Below the pieces are notes generated by a model. It was not told the origin of the DNA. It saw only the letters and a list, made by a program, of their open reading frames with translations, and did not search any database. From the NCBI GenBank assembly GCA_032160545.1, contig JAVHVN010000016.1, forward strand, positions 1-30,996: a stretch of DNA of 30,996 bases. The letters are read 5' to 3'. Shown here piece after piece: positions 7,057 through 14,115 of the stretch (the stretch's first letter is position 1; every line of letters begins with the position of its first letter). This DNA comes from DATGFB01 sp032160545 (GTDB lineage Bacteria > Actinomycetota > Actinomycetes > Mycobacteriales > Jatrophihabitantaceae). A program made the translations under genes and the position numbers.

Positions 7057-8658
7057 ATGTTTCCGTCGTCCAACTACGGCGATCGCCGCGGGCGCACGGT
7101 CGCGATCGTGATCGCCGTGGTCGCGGCGATCGTCGCCGCCGGTCTCGTGGCCGTCATCGTCGTCCGGCGGCACCACGATCCCCAGCAGCAATCGCCGGCC
7201 GGCGCGCAGGCCGTCCAGATCCCGGCCGCCGACGCCGCCACGCTGTCCGCGCTCATGCTGCGTCCGAAGGGATCCGCGCACGTCCCGCTGCTGGTCATGC
7301 CGGCGGCGTGGACGGCGTCGGCGACCCAGTACGCGAAGGCGCTGCCCAAGCTCGTCGCGCACGGCTTCGAGGTGATCACCTACGCGCAGCGCGGCGTCGG
7401 CGGCTCCACCGGCACCGTCGACTTCGCCGGGCCTGCCACCCAGCGCGACGTCTCGACCGTCATCGACTGGGCGATCGCGAACACCGCGGTCGACGCGAGC
7501 CACATCTCGGTGATGGGCGTGTCAGCGGGCGCCACCGCCTCGCTGCTCGCTGCCGAGAAGGATCCCCGCATCAAGGCTGTCGCGGCGCTCAGCGGTACCA
7601 CCGACCTCGACGAGACGTTCGCACCGAACGGCGCGATCGCCACATTTGCCCTCGCGACCCTGCTGGGCTCGGACAAGGTCACGGGCAATCTCTCACCCGA
7701 CGTGGCCGCGTTGCTGGCCGACGTCAAGGACGGCAACGCGGACGCCGCCGCTGCTGCGCTGAAGGTCGTGGCGCAGCAGCGCTCGGCGCAGAACGACGTC
7801 GCTGCCCTCAACCGCAACGGAACCGCCGTGATGCTCGCGAACGGGTACCAGGACTCGTTCCTGCCACCGGCGGACCTCCTGCGGTTCTACGCGGCTCTGA
7901 CCGGCCCGAAGCGGCTGCAACTAGGCCCGGGCGATCACGGCTTGCCGGAGTACTCAGGGGCGATCCTCGGCCTGCCCAATGCCGTGTGGGATGCCGCGAC
8001 CGCGTGGGTCGAGCGCTACGGCGCCGGCAAGGCGGCGGTGCAGGGTGCCGACCCGGGCGTCGTCCTCACCGACGCTGCCGACGCCGGCGTGCACCGCTAC
8101 CCCGACCTCGCGGCCATCAGCAGCAGGAACGAATCGCTGTACCTGTCCGCCGGCGGCGCGTTGTCGCCGAGCCCGGCGACCGGCTGGACGCGCCCGGTTC
8201 AGATGGGCGCGGCCTCGGTGGCCGAGACGCCACCCAGCATGCAGTTCACCATCGGCAGGGTCCAGACCGCCCAGGTCGGCCAGCCGCCCGCGGTGCAGTG
8301 GCTGGGCGCCGCGGTGTCCCGGCCCAGCACCGTCAACGGCATCGTCACGCTGCGCGCCACCGTCACCTCGACGACCTCGGCCGTCGGCTTCGCCGCCTAC
8401 CTCTACGACGTCGGGACGAACGGCACGAGCCAACTGATGACGTATGCACCGGTGCGTCAACCAGCGGTCGCGGGCACCGCCCAGCAGGTCGACCTGCAGT
8501 TCCAGCCCACCTCGTGGACGCTCGCCGCGGGCCACCACGTCGCGTTGATACTCGACGGCGCCGACCAGCGCTTCACGCTCTTGCCCACCCAGGGCACGGT
8601 GACCTTCGACGCCACCCGCAGCGCGGCGGTGTTGACCCTGCCACTCGCTGGCTCTTGA
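7057..8658 (+). CDS. Membrane-anchored alpha/beta hydrolase, X-Pro dipeptidyl-peptidase/CocE-like
   Basis: This 533-aa serine hydrolase has one N-terminal helix (about residues 13-36) followed by RRHH, giving an extracytoplasmic domain tethered to the membrane. The alpha/beta-hydrolase domain has the nucleophile elbow GVSAG (S156), a probable acid in GYQDSF (D266) and GDHG (H294). The oxyanion region ITYAQRGVGGSTG (107-119) is typical of the S15/CocE group. Residues from about 345 form a beta-rich C-terminal domain like the non-catalytic domain of X-Pro dipeptidyl-peptidases, including LYLSAGGALSP. I chose ATG 7057 because GGGGAGGA precedes it by 7 nt. In this locus an esterase acting on acyl-decorated polymer is as plausible as a peptidase. 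The substrate cannot be told from sequence. Confidence 0.75.
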   Translation: MFPSSNYGDRRGRTVAIVIAVVAAIVAAGLVAVIVVRRHHDPQQQSPAGAQAVQIPAADAATLSALMLRPKGSAHVPLLVMPAAWTASATQYAKALPKLVAHGFEVITYAQRGVGGSTGTVDFAGPATQRDVSTVIDWAIANTAVDASHISVMGVSAGATASLLAAEKDPRIKAVAALSGTTDLDETFAPNGAIATFALATLLGSDKVTGNLSPDVAALLADVKDGNADAAAAALKVVAQQRSAQNDVAALNRNGTAVMLANGYQDSFLPPADLLRFYAALTGPKRLQLGPGDHGLPEYSGAILGLPNAVWDAATAWVERYGAGKAAVQGADPGVVLTDAADAGVHRYPDLAAISSRNESLYLSAGGALSPSPATGWTRPVQMGAASVAETPPSMQFTIGRVQTAQVGQPPAVQWLGAAVSRPSTVNGIVTLRATVTSTTSAVGFAAYLYDVGTNGTSQLMTYAPVRQPAVAGTAQQVDLQFQPTSWTLAAGHHVALILDGADQRFTLLPTQGTVTFDATRSAAVLTLPLAGS

Positions 8659-8683
8659 ACAGGCTGGGCGCCCGTCCGCTGTG

Positions 8684-8689
8684 TAGTCT
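8684..8689 (+). promoter_or_regulatory. -10 element (TAGTCT) placing the transcript start at a 16-codon leader ORF
   Basis: TAGTCT fits TANNNT. Six nucleotides after it is a GTG (8696), so transcription should begin on or beside that codon. This geometry is the same as at the other leaderless starts in this locus. Confidence 0.5.
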
Positions 8690-8695
8690 CCCTGG

Positions 8696-8746
8696 GTGCT
8701 CCGGTTGATCGACCACGCCTCCAGTGCGGCCCGGATACCGCGGTGA
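8696..8746 (+). CDS. Leaderless 16-aa upstream ORF coupled to the downstream glycosyltransferase
   Basis: A GTG six nt after the -10 hexamer TAGTCT opens a 16-codon frame encoding VLRLIDHASSAARIPR and ending with TGA at 8744-8746. That stop overlaps the GTG start of the glycosyltransferase (8743) as GTGA. The glycosyltransferase has no convincing ribosome site, so ribosomes that load on the leaderless 5' end and stop at 8746 could reinitiate at 8743. The peptide resembles nothing I recognise. Its role may be only translational coupling, or attenuation. The promoter position and the overlap are seen in the sequence; expression is inferred. Confidence 0.4.
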   Translation: MLRLIDHASSAARIPR

Positions 8747-9813
8747 CCCGCATCTACCTGGCCTGGCAATACATCACGGGCTACTCGACCTCCGGCATGC
8801 ACGCGCTGGTCGAACAGGGTCACGACGTGCGGCTGATGTACCAGGAGGCGCTCGTGCACCCGCCGTTCCTGGCACCGTTCGACGACGCTGAGCTGACCAA
8901 GGGGCTCGAAGCGATGGGCTGGAGCGGCGAGCCGGACGAAGGCCTGCTGCTTCGCGAGCTGGAAGAGTTCCAGCCCGAGGTCATCCTGTTCAACTCGTGG
9001 CACATCGGCGCCTACATGAAGGCGGCTCGTCGCTGGCGCGGGCGCGCGCTGCGCATCGTCGTCATGGACCACCAGTGGCTCGGGACGCCCAAACAGTGGC
9101 TCGGGCGGCTCACCCGCAACCTGTACATCCAGCGGGCGTTCGACGCGGCGTTCATGCCGGGCGACGAGCAGGCCGTGTTCGCCCGGCATCTCGGGTTCGA
9201 GCAGCACGAGATCATCGTCGGGCTCTACACCTGCCACCACTCCTTCTTCACCGGGCCGCAGACCCCCCCGCGCGACTCCTTCCTCTTCACCGGTCGGCTC
9301 GTCGACACCAAGGGGGTCGACGTGCTCGCGGCGGCGTACCGCGCCTACCGGCAGCAGTCCAGCAACCCGTGGCCGCTCGTCGTGGCCGGCATCGGGCCGA
9401 TGGACGCCGAACTCGGCGCGATCGAGGGCGTGCAGCTGCTCGGCTTCGTCTCGCCCGACGACCTGCCCGCCGTCATGGCCGACACCGGTTGCCTGATCCT
9501 GCCCAGCCGCTTCGAGCCGTGGGGCGTCGTCGTGCAGGAGGCAGCGGCATCGGGCCAGTCGGTCATCTGCACGAGCAGCTGCGGCGCCGCCTCGCGCCTC
9601 GTCCTCGACGGATACAACGGCCGTGTCGTCGCACCCGGCCGTCCGGACGAACTCACCCGCGCCATGCTGTGGGTCGAGCGGGCCGACCCGGCTCATCGGG
9701 TGGCGATGAGCCAGCGCAGCGTCGAGCTGGCGAGGCAGTACTCGCCGCAGCGCTGGGCCGAGCATCTCGTCGAGCGCTCGCTGGAACTCCTGCCCGAGAA
9801 GGTGTCGCGCTGA
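8743..9813 (+). CDS. GT4 family glycosyltransferase
   Basis: This 356-aa GT-B fold glycosyltransferase has an N-terminal acceptor half. The donor half opens with FLFTGRLVDTKGVDVL near 178-193. The nucleotide-sugar EX7E motif is in RFEPWGVVVQEAAASG near 255-270. It should transfer a sugar from a nucleotide donor to the lipid-linked repeat unit at the cytoplasmic membrane face. The GTG at 8743 overlaps the stop of a possible 16-codon leader ORF and lacks a clear ribosome site. Its TGA overlaps the ATG of the next methyltransferase gene (TGATG), so these genes are coupled. A C7 run (9263-9269) lies in the gene. Confidence 0.9.
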   Translation: MTRIYLAWQYITGYSTSGMHALVEQGHDVRLMYQEALVHPPFLAPFDDAELTKGLEAMGWSGEPDEGLLLRELEEFQPEVILFNSWHIGAYMKAARRWRGRALRIVVMDHQWLGTPKQWLGRLTRNLYIQRAFDAAFMPGDEQAVFARHLGFEQHEIIVGLYTCHHSFFTGPQTPPRDSFLFTGRLVDTKGVDVLAAAYRAYRQQSSNPWPLVVAGIGPMDAELGAIEGVQLLGFVSPDDLPAVMADTGCLILPSRFEPWGVVVQEAAASGQSVICTSSCGAASRLVLDGYNGRVVAPGRPDELTRAMLWVERADPAHRVAMSQRSVELARQYSPQRWAEHLVERSLELLPEKVSR

Positions 9814-10514
9814 TGTCGCCGAAGAACGTCAACGCCATCGCGCCGGCGGTCTCCGCCGCGCTGCCGCCCGGCGTGCGCCGCGCGGTGAAGGGCGCGGTGA
9901 GCGCGGTCAACCGCCCGATCGCGACCCAGCGCTTCCGCAGCGCCGCGCGCCGCCTGCCGCGTCCGATCGCGCTCGAGGTCGGCGGGCTCGCGCCGCGCGA
10001 CGGCTGGTTCATGGTGAACGTCAACGCGGTGACGCCGTACTACATGGACGGCACGAAGCCGTGGATCTTCGAGGACGGCTCGCTGTCGCACGTCTACGCC
10101 GACAACATGATCGAGCACGTCCCGCTCGCCGGCGCCCGCGTGTTCCTCGCCGAGGCGCACCGCTGCCTGCGCCCGGGCGGCCGGATCCGGCTCGTCACGC
10201 CGGACGTCCGCACCCACGTCGAGCTCTACCTCGAGGGCGGCGACGTGACCGACAGCCCGCTCGCCGACGAGTACCGCACGCTCGGCGTGGTGGTCGAGCA
10301 CCCCATCGACCTGCTGCGCACGCCCATCGGCGAGTTCGGTCACCACGCGGGCTACGTCTACGACTTCGAGACGCTCGACGCAGAGCTGCGGCGGGCCGGC
10401 TTCTCGCCGGCCGAGCGATGCGAACTGCAGCGCAGCGACGACCCGATGCTGCGCGATCTCGAGCAGCGCTCGGCGCACGGATCACTGCAGATGGTCGTCG
10501 AAGCGGTCCGCTGA
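9813..10514 (+). CDS. COG4627-like SAM-dependent methyltransferase with altered motif I
   Basis: This 233-aa protein has the second half of a class I methyltransferase: an acidic/aromatic HVYADNMIEHV block (93-103), EAHRCLRPGGRIRLVTPDV (114-132), then a YVYDFETLDAELRRAGF block near the C-terminus. Together these match the predicted methyltransferases found in glycosylation clusters. The usual glycine-rich SAM loop is replaced by ALEVGGLAPRDGW (53-65), which fits the short COG4627 type and makes catalysis less certain. The N-terminal 50 residues are basic. ATG 9813 overlaps the preceding stop (TGATG), with GAGAAGG upstream. The next gene starts 1 nt after its stop, so all three form one unit. 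Confidence 0.75.
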   Translation: MSPKNVNAIAPAVSAALPPGVRRAVKGAVSAVNRPIATQRFRSAARRLPRPIALEVGGLAPRDGWFMVNVNAVTPYYMDGTKPWIFEDGSLSHVYADNMIEHVPLAGARVFLAEAHRCLRPGGRIRLVTPDVRTHVELYLEGGDVTDSPLADEYRTLGVVVEHPIDLLRTPIGEFGHHAGYVYDFETLDAELRRAGFSPAERCELQRSDDPMLRDLEQRSAHGSLQMVVEAVR

Positions 10515-10515
10515 C

Positions 10516-11679
10516 ATGGCGCCGGACGAAGGCCGGACGACCGTGCTGGTCGAGCCGGACCCCAACGGCCACCGCTTCCAGGCCGTCGCCGAGGTCGCGT
10601 CGGTCGCGCTGCGCAGCGGGCCGGTCGTCCTGCTCACCTCGTCAGGCGCGTCGGCCAGTGAGTGGTTCGGCGCGTTCCTCACCGGCCTGCCGATCGAGGT
10701 CGTCGAGCGCTTCGACGGGATCTACCCGCCGACGCGGCAGCTGGCCGCGGCGGTGGCCGAGCTCGCCCGCACCCGCGATGTCGGCACCGTCGTCGTGATG
10801 GACGCCGACGAGTCGCTCAAGCGCTGGTGGTACGCCGCCGCCCTCGCGTTCCGCCGGCTGCCCCGGCGCCCCCGCGTCGTATTCATGCTGACCCGCTACA
10901 TCGCGCGCGTCGAACTCCTCGACTGGCGCAACTGGTACCTGCGTACGAGCAAGGCGCTGCTCGTGCTGCTCGCGATGCTGACCCGCACGCTCGATCGCGC
11001 CGGCGGGTTCGCCGGCCGCGACGACTTCTCCGAAGGCCGGCTCGTCAAGCGGCTGCGCGACCCGGCGGTCTGCTCGTCGCACTCGCGCGACCGCGAGCGG
11101 CTGCGCCGGGAGCTCGGCCTGCCCGCGGACGTCCGCATCGTCGGGATCATCGGCCTGATCGACGCCCGCAAGAGCGTGCCGCTGGTGTACGAGGCGACCC
11201 TCGCGAGCGGCGACGAGGCGCGGTTGCTGGTCGCCGGTGTCATCCAGGACGACGTCGGCGCGTGGCTCGACTCGCAACCGGCGGTCGCGCTCGACCGCAT
11301 GCTGCTACGGCGGCGACACCTCGAGAACGACGAGTTGGATCAGCTCGTCGCCGCCTGCGACGTCGTCTCGGTGGTGCAGCTGAACAAGGGGCCCAGCGGC
11401 ATCATGGGCAAGGCCCTCGCGGCCGGGGTCCCGGTCGTCACCGCCGGGTCGAAGGTGCGCGCGCGCGAGCTCTCGGTCACTCGCGCAGGCCTCGCCGCCG
11501 AGATGGCGCCCGACTCGATCGCGGCGGCGCTGCGCGAGCTGTACGAGTGGGCTCCCGACGCGGTCGGATCGGCAGGTGTGGCGTTGCCGACGACCGACGC
11601 CTTCGCCGAACGCTTGCTCGGGGTCGGCCCCGACGGCCTGCTGCCCGGCGCGGCGCGGCGCTTCGAGGTCGGGTCCTGA
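10516..11679 (+). CDS. GT4-like glycosyltransferase with unusual N-terminal half
   Basis: This 387-aa protein has a C-terminal half like the donor domain of GT-B glycosyltransferases: RIVGIIGLIDARKSVPL near 206-222, LLVAGVI near 236-242, and GPSGIMGKALAAGVPVVTAGSK near 291-312, at the position of the EX7E/donor-binding loop. The expected glutamates are not in the standard spacing. The N-terminal half is only weakly like known acceptor domains; it begins VLVEPDPNGHRFQAVAEVA, and a hydrophobic LLVLLAML segment lies near 149-156. The ATG is 1 nt beyond the preceding stop. It ends 9 bp from the convergent acyltransferase gene. Glycosyltransferase is the best call, but donor and linkage are unknown. 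Confidence 0.72.
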   Translation: MAPDEGRTTVLVEPDPNGHRFQAVAEVASVALRSGPVVLLTSSGASASEWFGAFLTGLPIEVVERFDGIYPPTRQLAAAVAELARTRDVGTVVVMDADESLKRWWYAAALAFRRLPRRPRVVFMLTRYIARVELLDWRNWYLRTSKALLVLLAMLTRTLDRAGGFAGRDDFSEGRLVKRLRDPAVCSSHSRDRERLRRELGLPADVRIVGIIGLIDARKSVPLVYEATLASGDEARLLVAGVIQDDVGAWLDSQPAVALDRMLLRRRHLENDELDQLVAACDVVSVVQLNKGPSGIMGKALAAGVPVVTAGSKVRARELSVTRAGLAAEMAPDSIAAALRELYEWAPDAVGSAGVALPTTDAFAERLLGVGPDGLLPGAARRFEVGS

Positions 11680-11683
11680 CCCG
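11670..11683. terminator. Small inverted repeat at convergent stops, weak bidirectional terminator candidate
   Basis: CGGGTC and GACCCG flank CT, with the TGA of the plus-strand gene inside. As a hairpin this gives a 5-bp stem with a CCTG tetraloop. The minus-strand gene stops at 11689, just beyond. It is short, so confidence is low. Confidence 0.3.
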
Positions 11684-11688
11684 CGGTG

Positions 11689-12246
11689 TCAGATCGGCCG
11701 GGCCGGTGCGCCGGCGACGGTCGTCCCGGACTCGACGTCCTTGGTGACGACCGAGTTCGCGCCGATCACGGCCTTGTCCCCCACGTGCACGGAGCCGAAC
11801 ACCACGGCGTGCGCCCCGATCGTGACGTCGTCTCCCACCGTGGGCGCAGCCCAGACGCCGCCGCCGACGTGCACCGGCTCGCCGAGCGTCGCGCCCTGAT
11901 GCAGCCGGCAGCGCGCGCCGATCACGACGTCCGGTCCGACCACCACGCCGCTGGAGTGGACGAGGAACAGGCCGGGGCCGATCGTCGCGAGCGGGTGGAT
12001 CTCGGCGCCCGAACGGCGCAACGCCCGCGCCCGCAGCAGCAGCGCCAGCGGTGTGAGCCCACGCCCGGCGAGCAGGTGCGCGATGCGGAACGTGATCACC
12101 GCCCGGATACCCGGGGACACGGCAACCTTCGCGAGCGCGCGAGTCCAGAAGACCCGGTTGCTGTACAGCCGGAAGTTCGGATGGGTAGCAGCCTCGACGT
12201 CGGCACGGATGATCGCGAGGAACGAATCAAGACCCTCCCGAGACAT
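11689..12246 (-). CDS. Serine O-acetyltransferase-like left-handed beta-helix acyltransferase (CysE family)
   Basis: This 185-aa hexapeptide-repeat protein has an N-terminal helical part like bacterial serine acetyltransferases (FLAIIRADVEAATHP near 9-23), then LbH turns from about residue 82. The two family His positions are present: LVHSSGVVVG (H97) and CRLHQGATLGE (H116). It ends GANSVVTKDV...VAGAPARPI. It may transfer acetyl from acetyl-CoA to a sugar hydroxyl rather than to serine, given its place among decoration genes. I chose ATG 12246 because a TACACT -10 hexamer ends 7 nt upstream, making the transcript leaderless; no ribosome site is visible. It is divergent from an FkbM gene and convergent with the upstream glycosyltransferase. 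Confidence 0.82.
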   Translation of the reverse strand: MSREGLDSFLAIIRADVEAATHPNFRLYSNRVFWTRALAKVAVSPGIRAVITFRIAHLLAGRGLTPLALLLRARALRRSGAEIHPLATIGPGLFLVHSSGVVVGPDVVIGARCRLHQGATLGEPVHVGGGVWAAPTVGDDVTIGAHAVVFGSVHVGDKAVIGANSVVTKDVESGTTVAGAPARPI

Positions 12247-12253
12247 GCGCTGG

Positions 12254-12259
12254 AGTGTA
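12254..12259 (-). promoter_or_regulatory. -10 element (TACACT), leaderless start of the CysE-like gene
   Basis: TACACT on the minus strand is followed by 7 nt and then ATG 12246. Transcription should therefore begin at or next to the A of the start codon. Confidence 0.55.
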
Positions 12260-12305
12260 TCGACGGCACCGCGGGCCGCACGCCGAGAAGCGCGTCCGAG
12301 GCGGC

Positions 12306-12311
12306 TAGGCT
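12306..12311 (+). promoter_or_regulatory. Putative -10 element (TAGGCT) for the third FkbM gene
   Basis: TAGGCT fits TANNNT and lies 34 nt upstream of ATG 12346, leaving a leader of about 28 nt that carries the ribosome site GGAAGG (12331-12336). Confidence 0.45.
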
Positions 12312-12345
12312 GCGCCCGACCCGATGCTGCGGAAGGATCTGACGG

Positions 12346-13098
12346 ATGACCTACGGACGGCCCGCGAGCACGCCCAGGTCGCTCGTCCAGCGTGGTGCGC
12401 ACGCCGCGAAGCTGTTCGTGCACCGGGTCGGCTTCGACGTCACGCGCGACACGTTCAAGCACGGCTTCATCCCCCAGCTGCAGGCGCAGGGCATCGACAC
12501 GGTGCTCGACATCGGCGCGAACACCGGGCAGTTCGCCGAGCTGCTGCGTCGGTCGGGGTATGCCGGCCGGGTGCATTCGGTCGAGCCGCTGTCGAGCGCG
12601 TTCGAGCAGCTGTCCGCTGCGGCGAGCGGCGACGCGCTGTGGACCGTCGAACGAGCCGCGGTGTCCGACCGGGCCGGGACGATCACCATGAACGTCTCCG
12701 GCAACTCGGTGTCCTCGTCGGTGCTGCCGATGCTCGACACGCACGCAGTCGCCGCCCCGAGCGCCCGGTACGTCGCGCAGGAGGAGGCCGTCGCCACCAC
12801 CGTCGACGACATCGTCGCCTCGGCCGGCCTGGTTCCCGAACGCACCCTGCTCAAGATCGACGTGCAGGGCTACGAGAAGGCGGTGCTCGACGGTGCCGTG
12901 ACGACGCTGCCGCGCTTCGCGGGCGTCCGCACCGAGATGTCGCTCGTCGCGCTGTACGACGGCCAGTGCCTGATGCCCGAACTCATCGACCACCTGGGTC
13001 GCAACGGCTTCGACCTGTGGTTCATCGAACCCGGCTTCGCCCAGCCCGGCACGCGTCGGCTTCTGCAGGTCGACGGCGTGTTCTTCGGTCGCGGCTAG
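12346..13098 (+). CDS. FkbM family SAM-dependent methyltransferase (copy 3)
   Basis: This 250-aa methyltransferase has motif I VLDIGANTG at 53-61, E80 in HSVEPL, NVSGNSVSSSVLPM in the middle and LLKIDVQGYEKAVLDGA around 168-184, the conserved FkbM block. It is more like the fourth FkbM protein (25889-26674), which shares the NVS.NS.SSSVLPM block and the C-terminal GFA.P.T.R.LQ.D..F pattern, than like the tandem pair at 4002-5728. ATG 12346 has GGAAGG 9 nt upstream. The gene is converging on the sulfotransferase gene, and their stop codons share the four bases CTAG. A sugar O-methyl group is the likely product. Confidence 0.9.
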   Translation: MTYGRPASTPRSLVQRGAHAAKLFVHRVGFDVTRDTFKHGFIPQLQAQGIDTVLDIGANTGQFAELLRRSGYAGRVHSVEPLSSAFEQLSAAASGDALWTVERAAVSDRAGTITMNVSGNSVSSSVLPMLDTHAVAAPSARYVAQEEAVATTVDDIVASAGLVPERTLLKIDVQGYEKAVLDGAVTTLPRFAGVRTEMSLVALYDGQCLMPELIDHLGRNGFDLWFIEPGFAQPGTRRLLQVDGVFFGRG

Positions 13099-13105
13099 CG
13101 CCGCG
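13090..13105. terminator. GC-rich hairpin over the shared CTAG stop of two convergent genes
   Basis: CGCGGC (13090-13095) and GCCGCG (13100-13105) pair around the loop TAGC. The two convergent stop codons, both TAG, are written by the same CTAG at 13095-13098. A bidirectional terminator is plausible, but the 6-bp stem is short. Confidence 0.4.
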
Positions 13106-14048
13106 CGCGACGCGGGTCGAGCTTCGTGACGACGTCGTAGACGCGCTCGACGACCTGCCGCTTGGTGAGCGGGCCGGCCGGCTGGCTCAGCATCGCCGTG
13201 TAGCGGTGCACCGACTTCTGCAGCGCGCCCTCGAGCACCTCGGCCGGGTCGGCGTCCGGGAGTACCTTCGCGGCGACGTGCTGCCACAACCGCACGTCGA
13301 TGCGGCAACGGTGATCGAGCAGTTCGCGGGTGGCCGGCTCCAGTTCGACGTCGAAGTCGGGACGCATCCGCACCGGCACCGACGTGCGCTCGTTCGCGCG
13401 GCTCTCCGGCAGTTCGGCGCCCAGCCATTCGCCCAGTCGCGCCCCGAACTGCGGGTTCTCCGTGACGTCGACGTGGCTGAACGCGTCGAGGCGTTGGACA
13501 CCGGCCGCGAACAGCTCGTCGTCGAGCGACTCGTCGATGAATTCGGTGCGCTTCAGCGACTGGTGCGGGTACGCGAGGAAACGCGTCATGGTGTTGTCGA
13601 TATTGGGCGCGATCATCCGGTGCTCGAGATACTGCCGCAGCGGCAGCCGGGCGATCCGGAACGCCTTGGCCGCCGGGCCCCAGTGCCGCAGGTCGAACTC
13701 CGACAGCGAACGCCCGTGCAGCCACTGCGAGAGCATGCGGACCTGCGGCGAGCGCAACAGCGTGATGTGCTCACCCCGCGGGTAGCGCGCCATCGTCGTC
13801 CCGGGACTGATGTGCCCGGACACCATGGTCGCATCGAGGGGCATGTCCTCCGGCGTGAAGTAGAACGACGTCCGCGCCGACGGCCGTACCGAGTCGATCT
13901 CGTCGTATCCGCCGACCAGCGCGAGGTCGAGCCCGGTGACGAATCTCGTCGGCTGCAGCACCTGCATCAGTGCCAGCTGCAGCGACGTGCCCGCGGTCTT
14001 GGGAATGTGGTTGAACACCAGGGGGTGGCCGGGTCCGAGTTCCCGCAT
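13095..14048 (-). CDS. PAPS-type sulfotransferase family protein
   Basis: This 317-aa protein opens with the 5'-phosphosulfate loop NHIPKTAGTSL (13-23), with K17 and T21/S22 as expected for PAPS binding. It has the 3'-phosphate element LLRSPQVRMLSQW (97-109), with R99 and S107 in the family positions. These are hallmarks of the Sulfotransfer_2 group that sulfates carbohydrates in bacteria. The rest is not closely recognisable. It probably adds sulfate to the polysaccharide or its precursor. ATG 14048 has AGGAAG 12 nt upstream, which is rather far; an overlapping GTG 13 nt upstream is out of frame. The -10-like TAGGGT at 14096-14101 would give it its own transcript. A nearby PAPS-synthesis gene was not seen. 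Confidence 0.75.
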   Translation of the reverse strand: MRELGPGHPLVFNHIPKTAGTSLQLALMQVLQPTRFVTGLDLALVGGYDEIDSVRPSARTSFYFTPEDMPLDATMVSGHISPGTTMARYPRGEHITLLRSPQVRMLSQWLHGRSLSEFDLRHWGPAAKAFRIARLPLRQYLEHRMIAPNIDNTMTRFLAYPHQSLKRTEFIDESLDDELFAAGVQRLDAFSHVDVTENPQFGARLGEWLGAELPESRANERTSVPVRMRPDFDVELEPATRELLDHRCRIDVRLWQHVAAKVLPDADPAEVLEGALQKSVHRYTAMLSQPAGPLTKRQVVERVYDVVTKLDPRRARR

Positions 14049-14095
14049 GCGCAGCGCTCACTTCCTGGACGCCGAAGCCGTGATCAGGTCCGGTG

Positions 14096-14101
14096 ACCCT
14101 A
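14096..14101 (-). promoter_or_regulatory. Extended -10 (TGGTAGGGT) for the sulfotransferase gene
   Basis: TAGGGT on the minus strand fits TANNNT and is preceded by TGG, an extended -10 arrangement. It lies 47 nt upstream of ATG 14048, in the 67-bp gap behind the flippase gene. Confidence 0.45.
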
Positions 14102-14115
14102 CCAAGTTCCCGCGG

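Noticed and set aside
7954..9765. Long minus-strand open frame opposite the hydrolase and GT4 genes
   Set aside because: It is the antisense shadow of two well-supported genes, is Arg/Gly/Asp-rich without motifs, and has no start signals. High GC content keeps such frames open.
12247..13725. Upstream extension of the CysE-like protein by nearly 500 residues
   Set aside because: The extension is antisense to the FkbM and sulfotransferase genes and has no domain. The leaderless -10 at 12254-12259 marks the true start at 12246.
12324..14096. 590-codon plus-strand frame across the FkbM and sulfotransferase genes
   Set aside because: It begins 22 nt before the real FkbM start in another frame and then runs antisense to the sulfotransferase gene; its composition is typical of a shadow frame.
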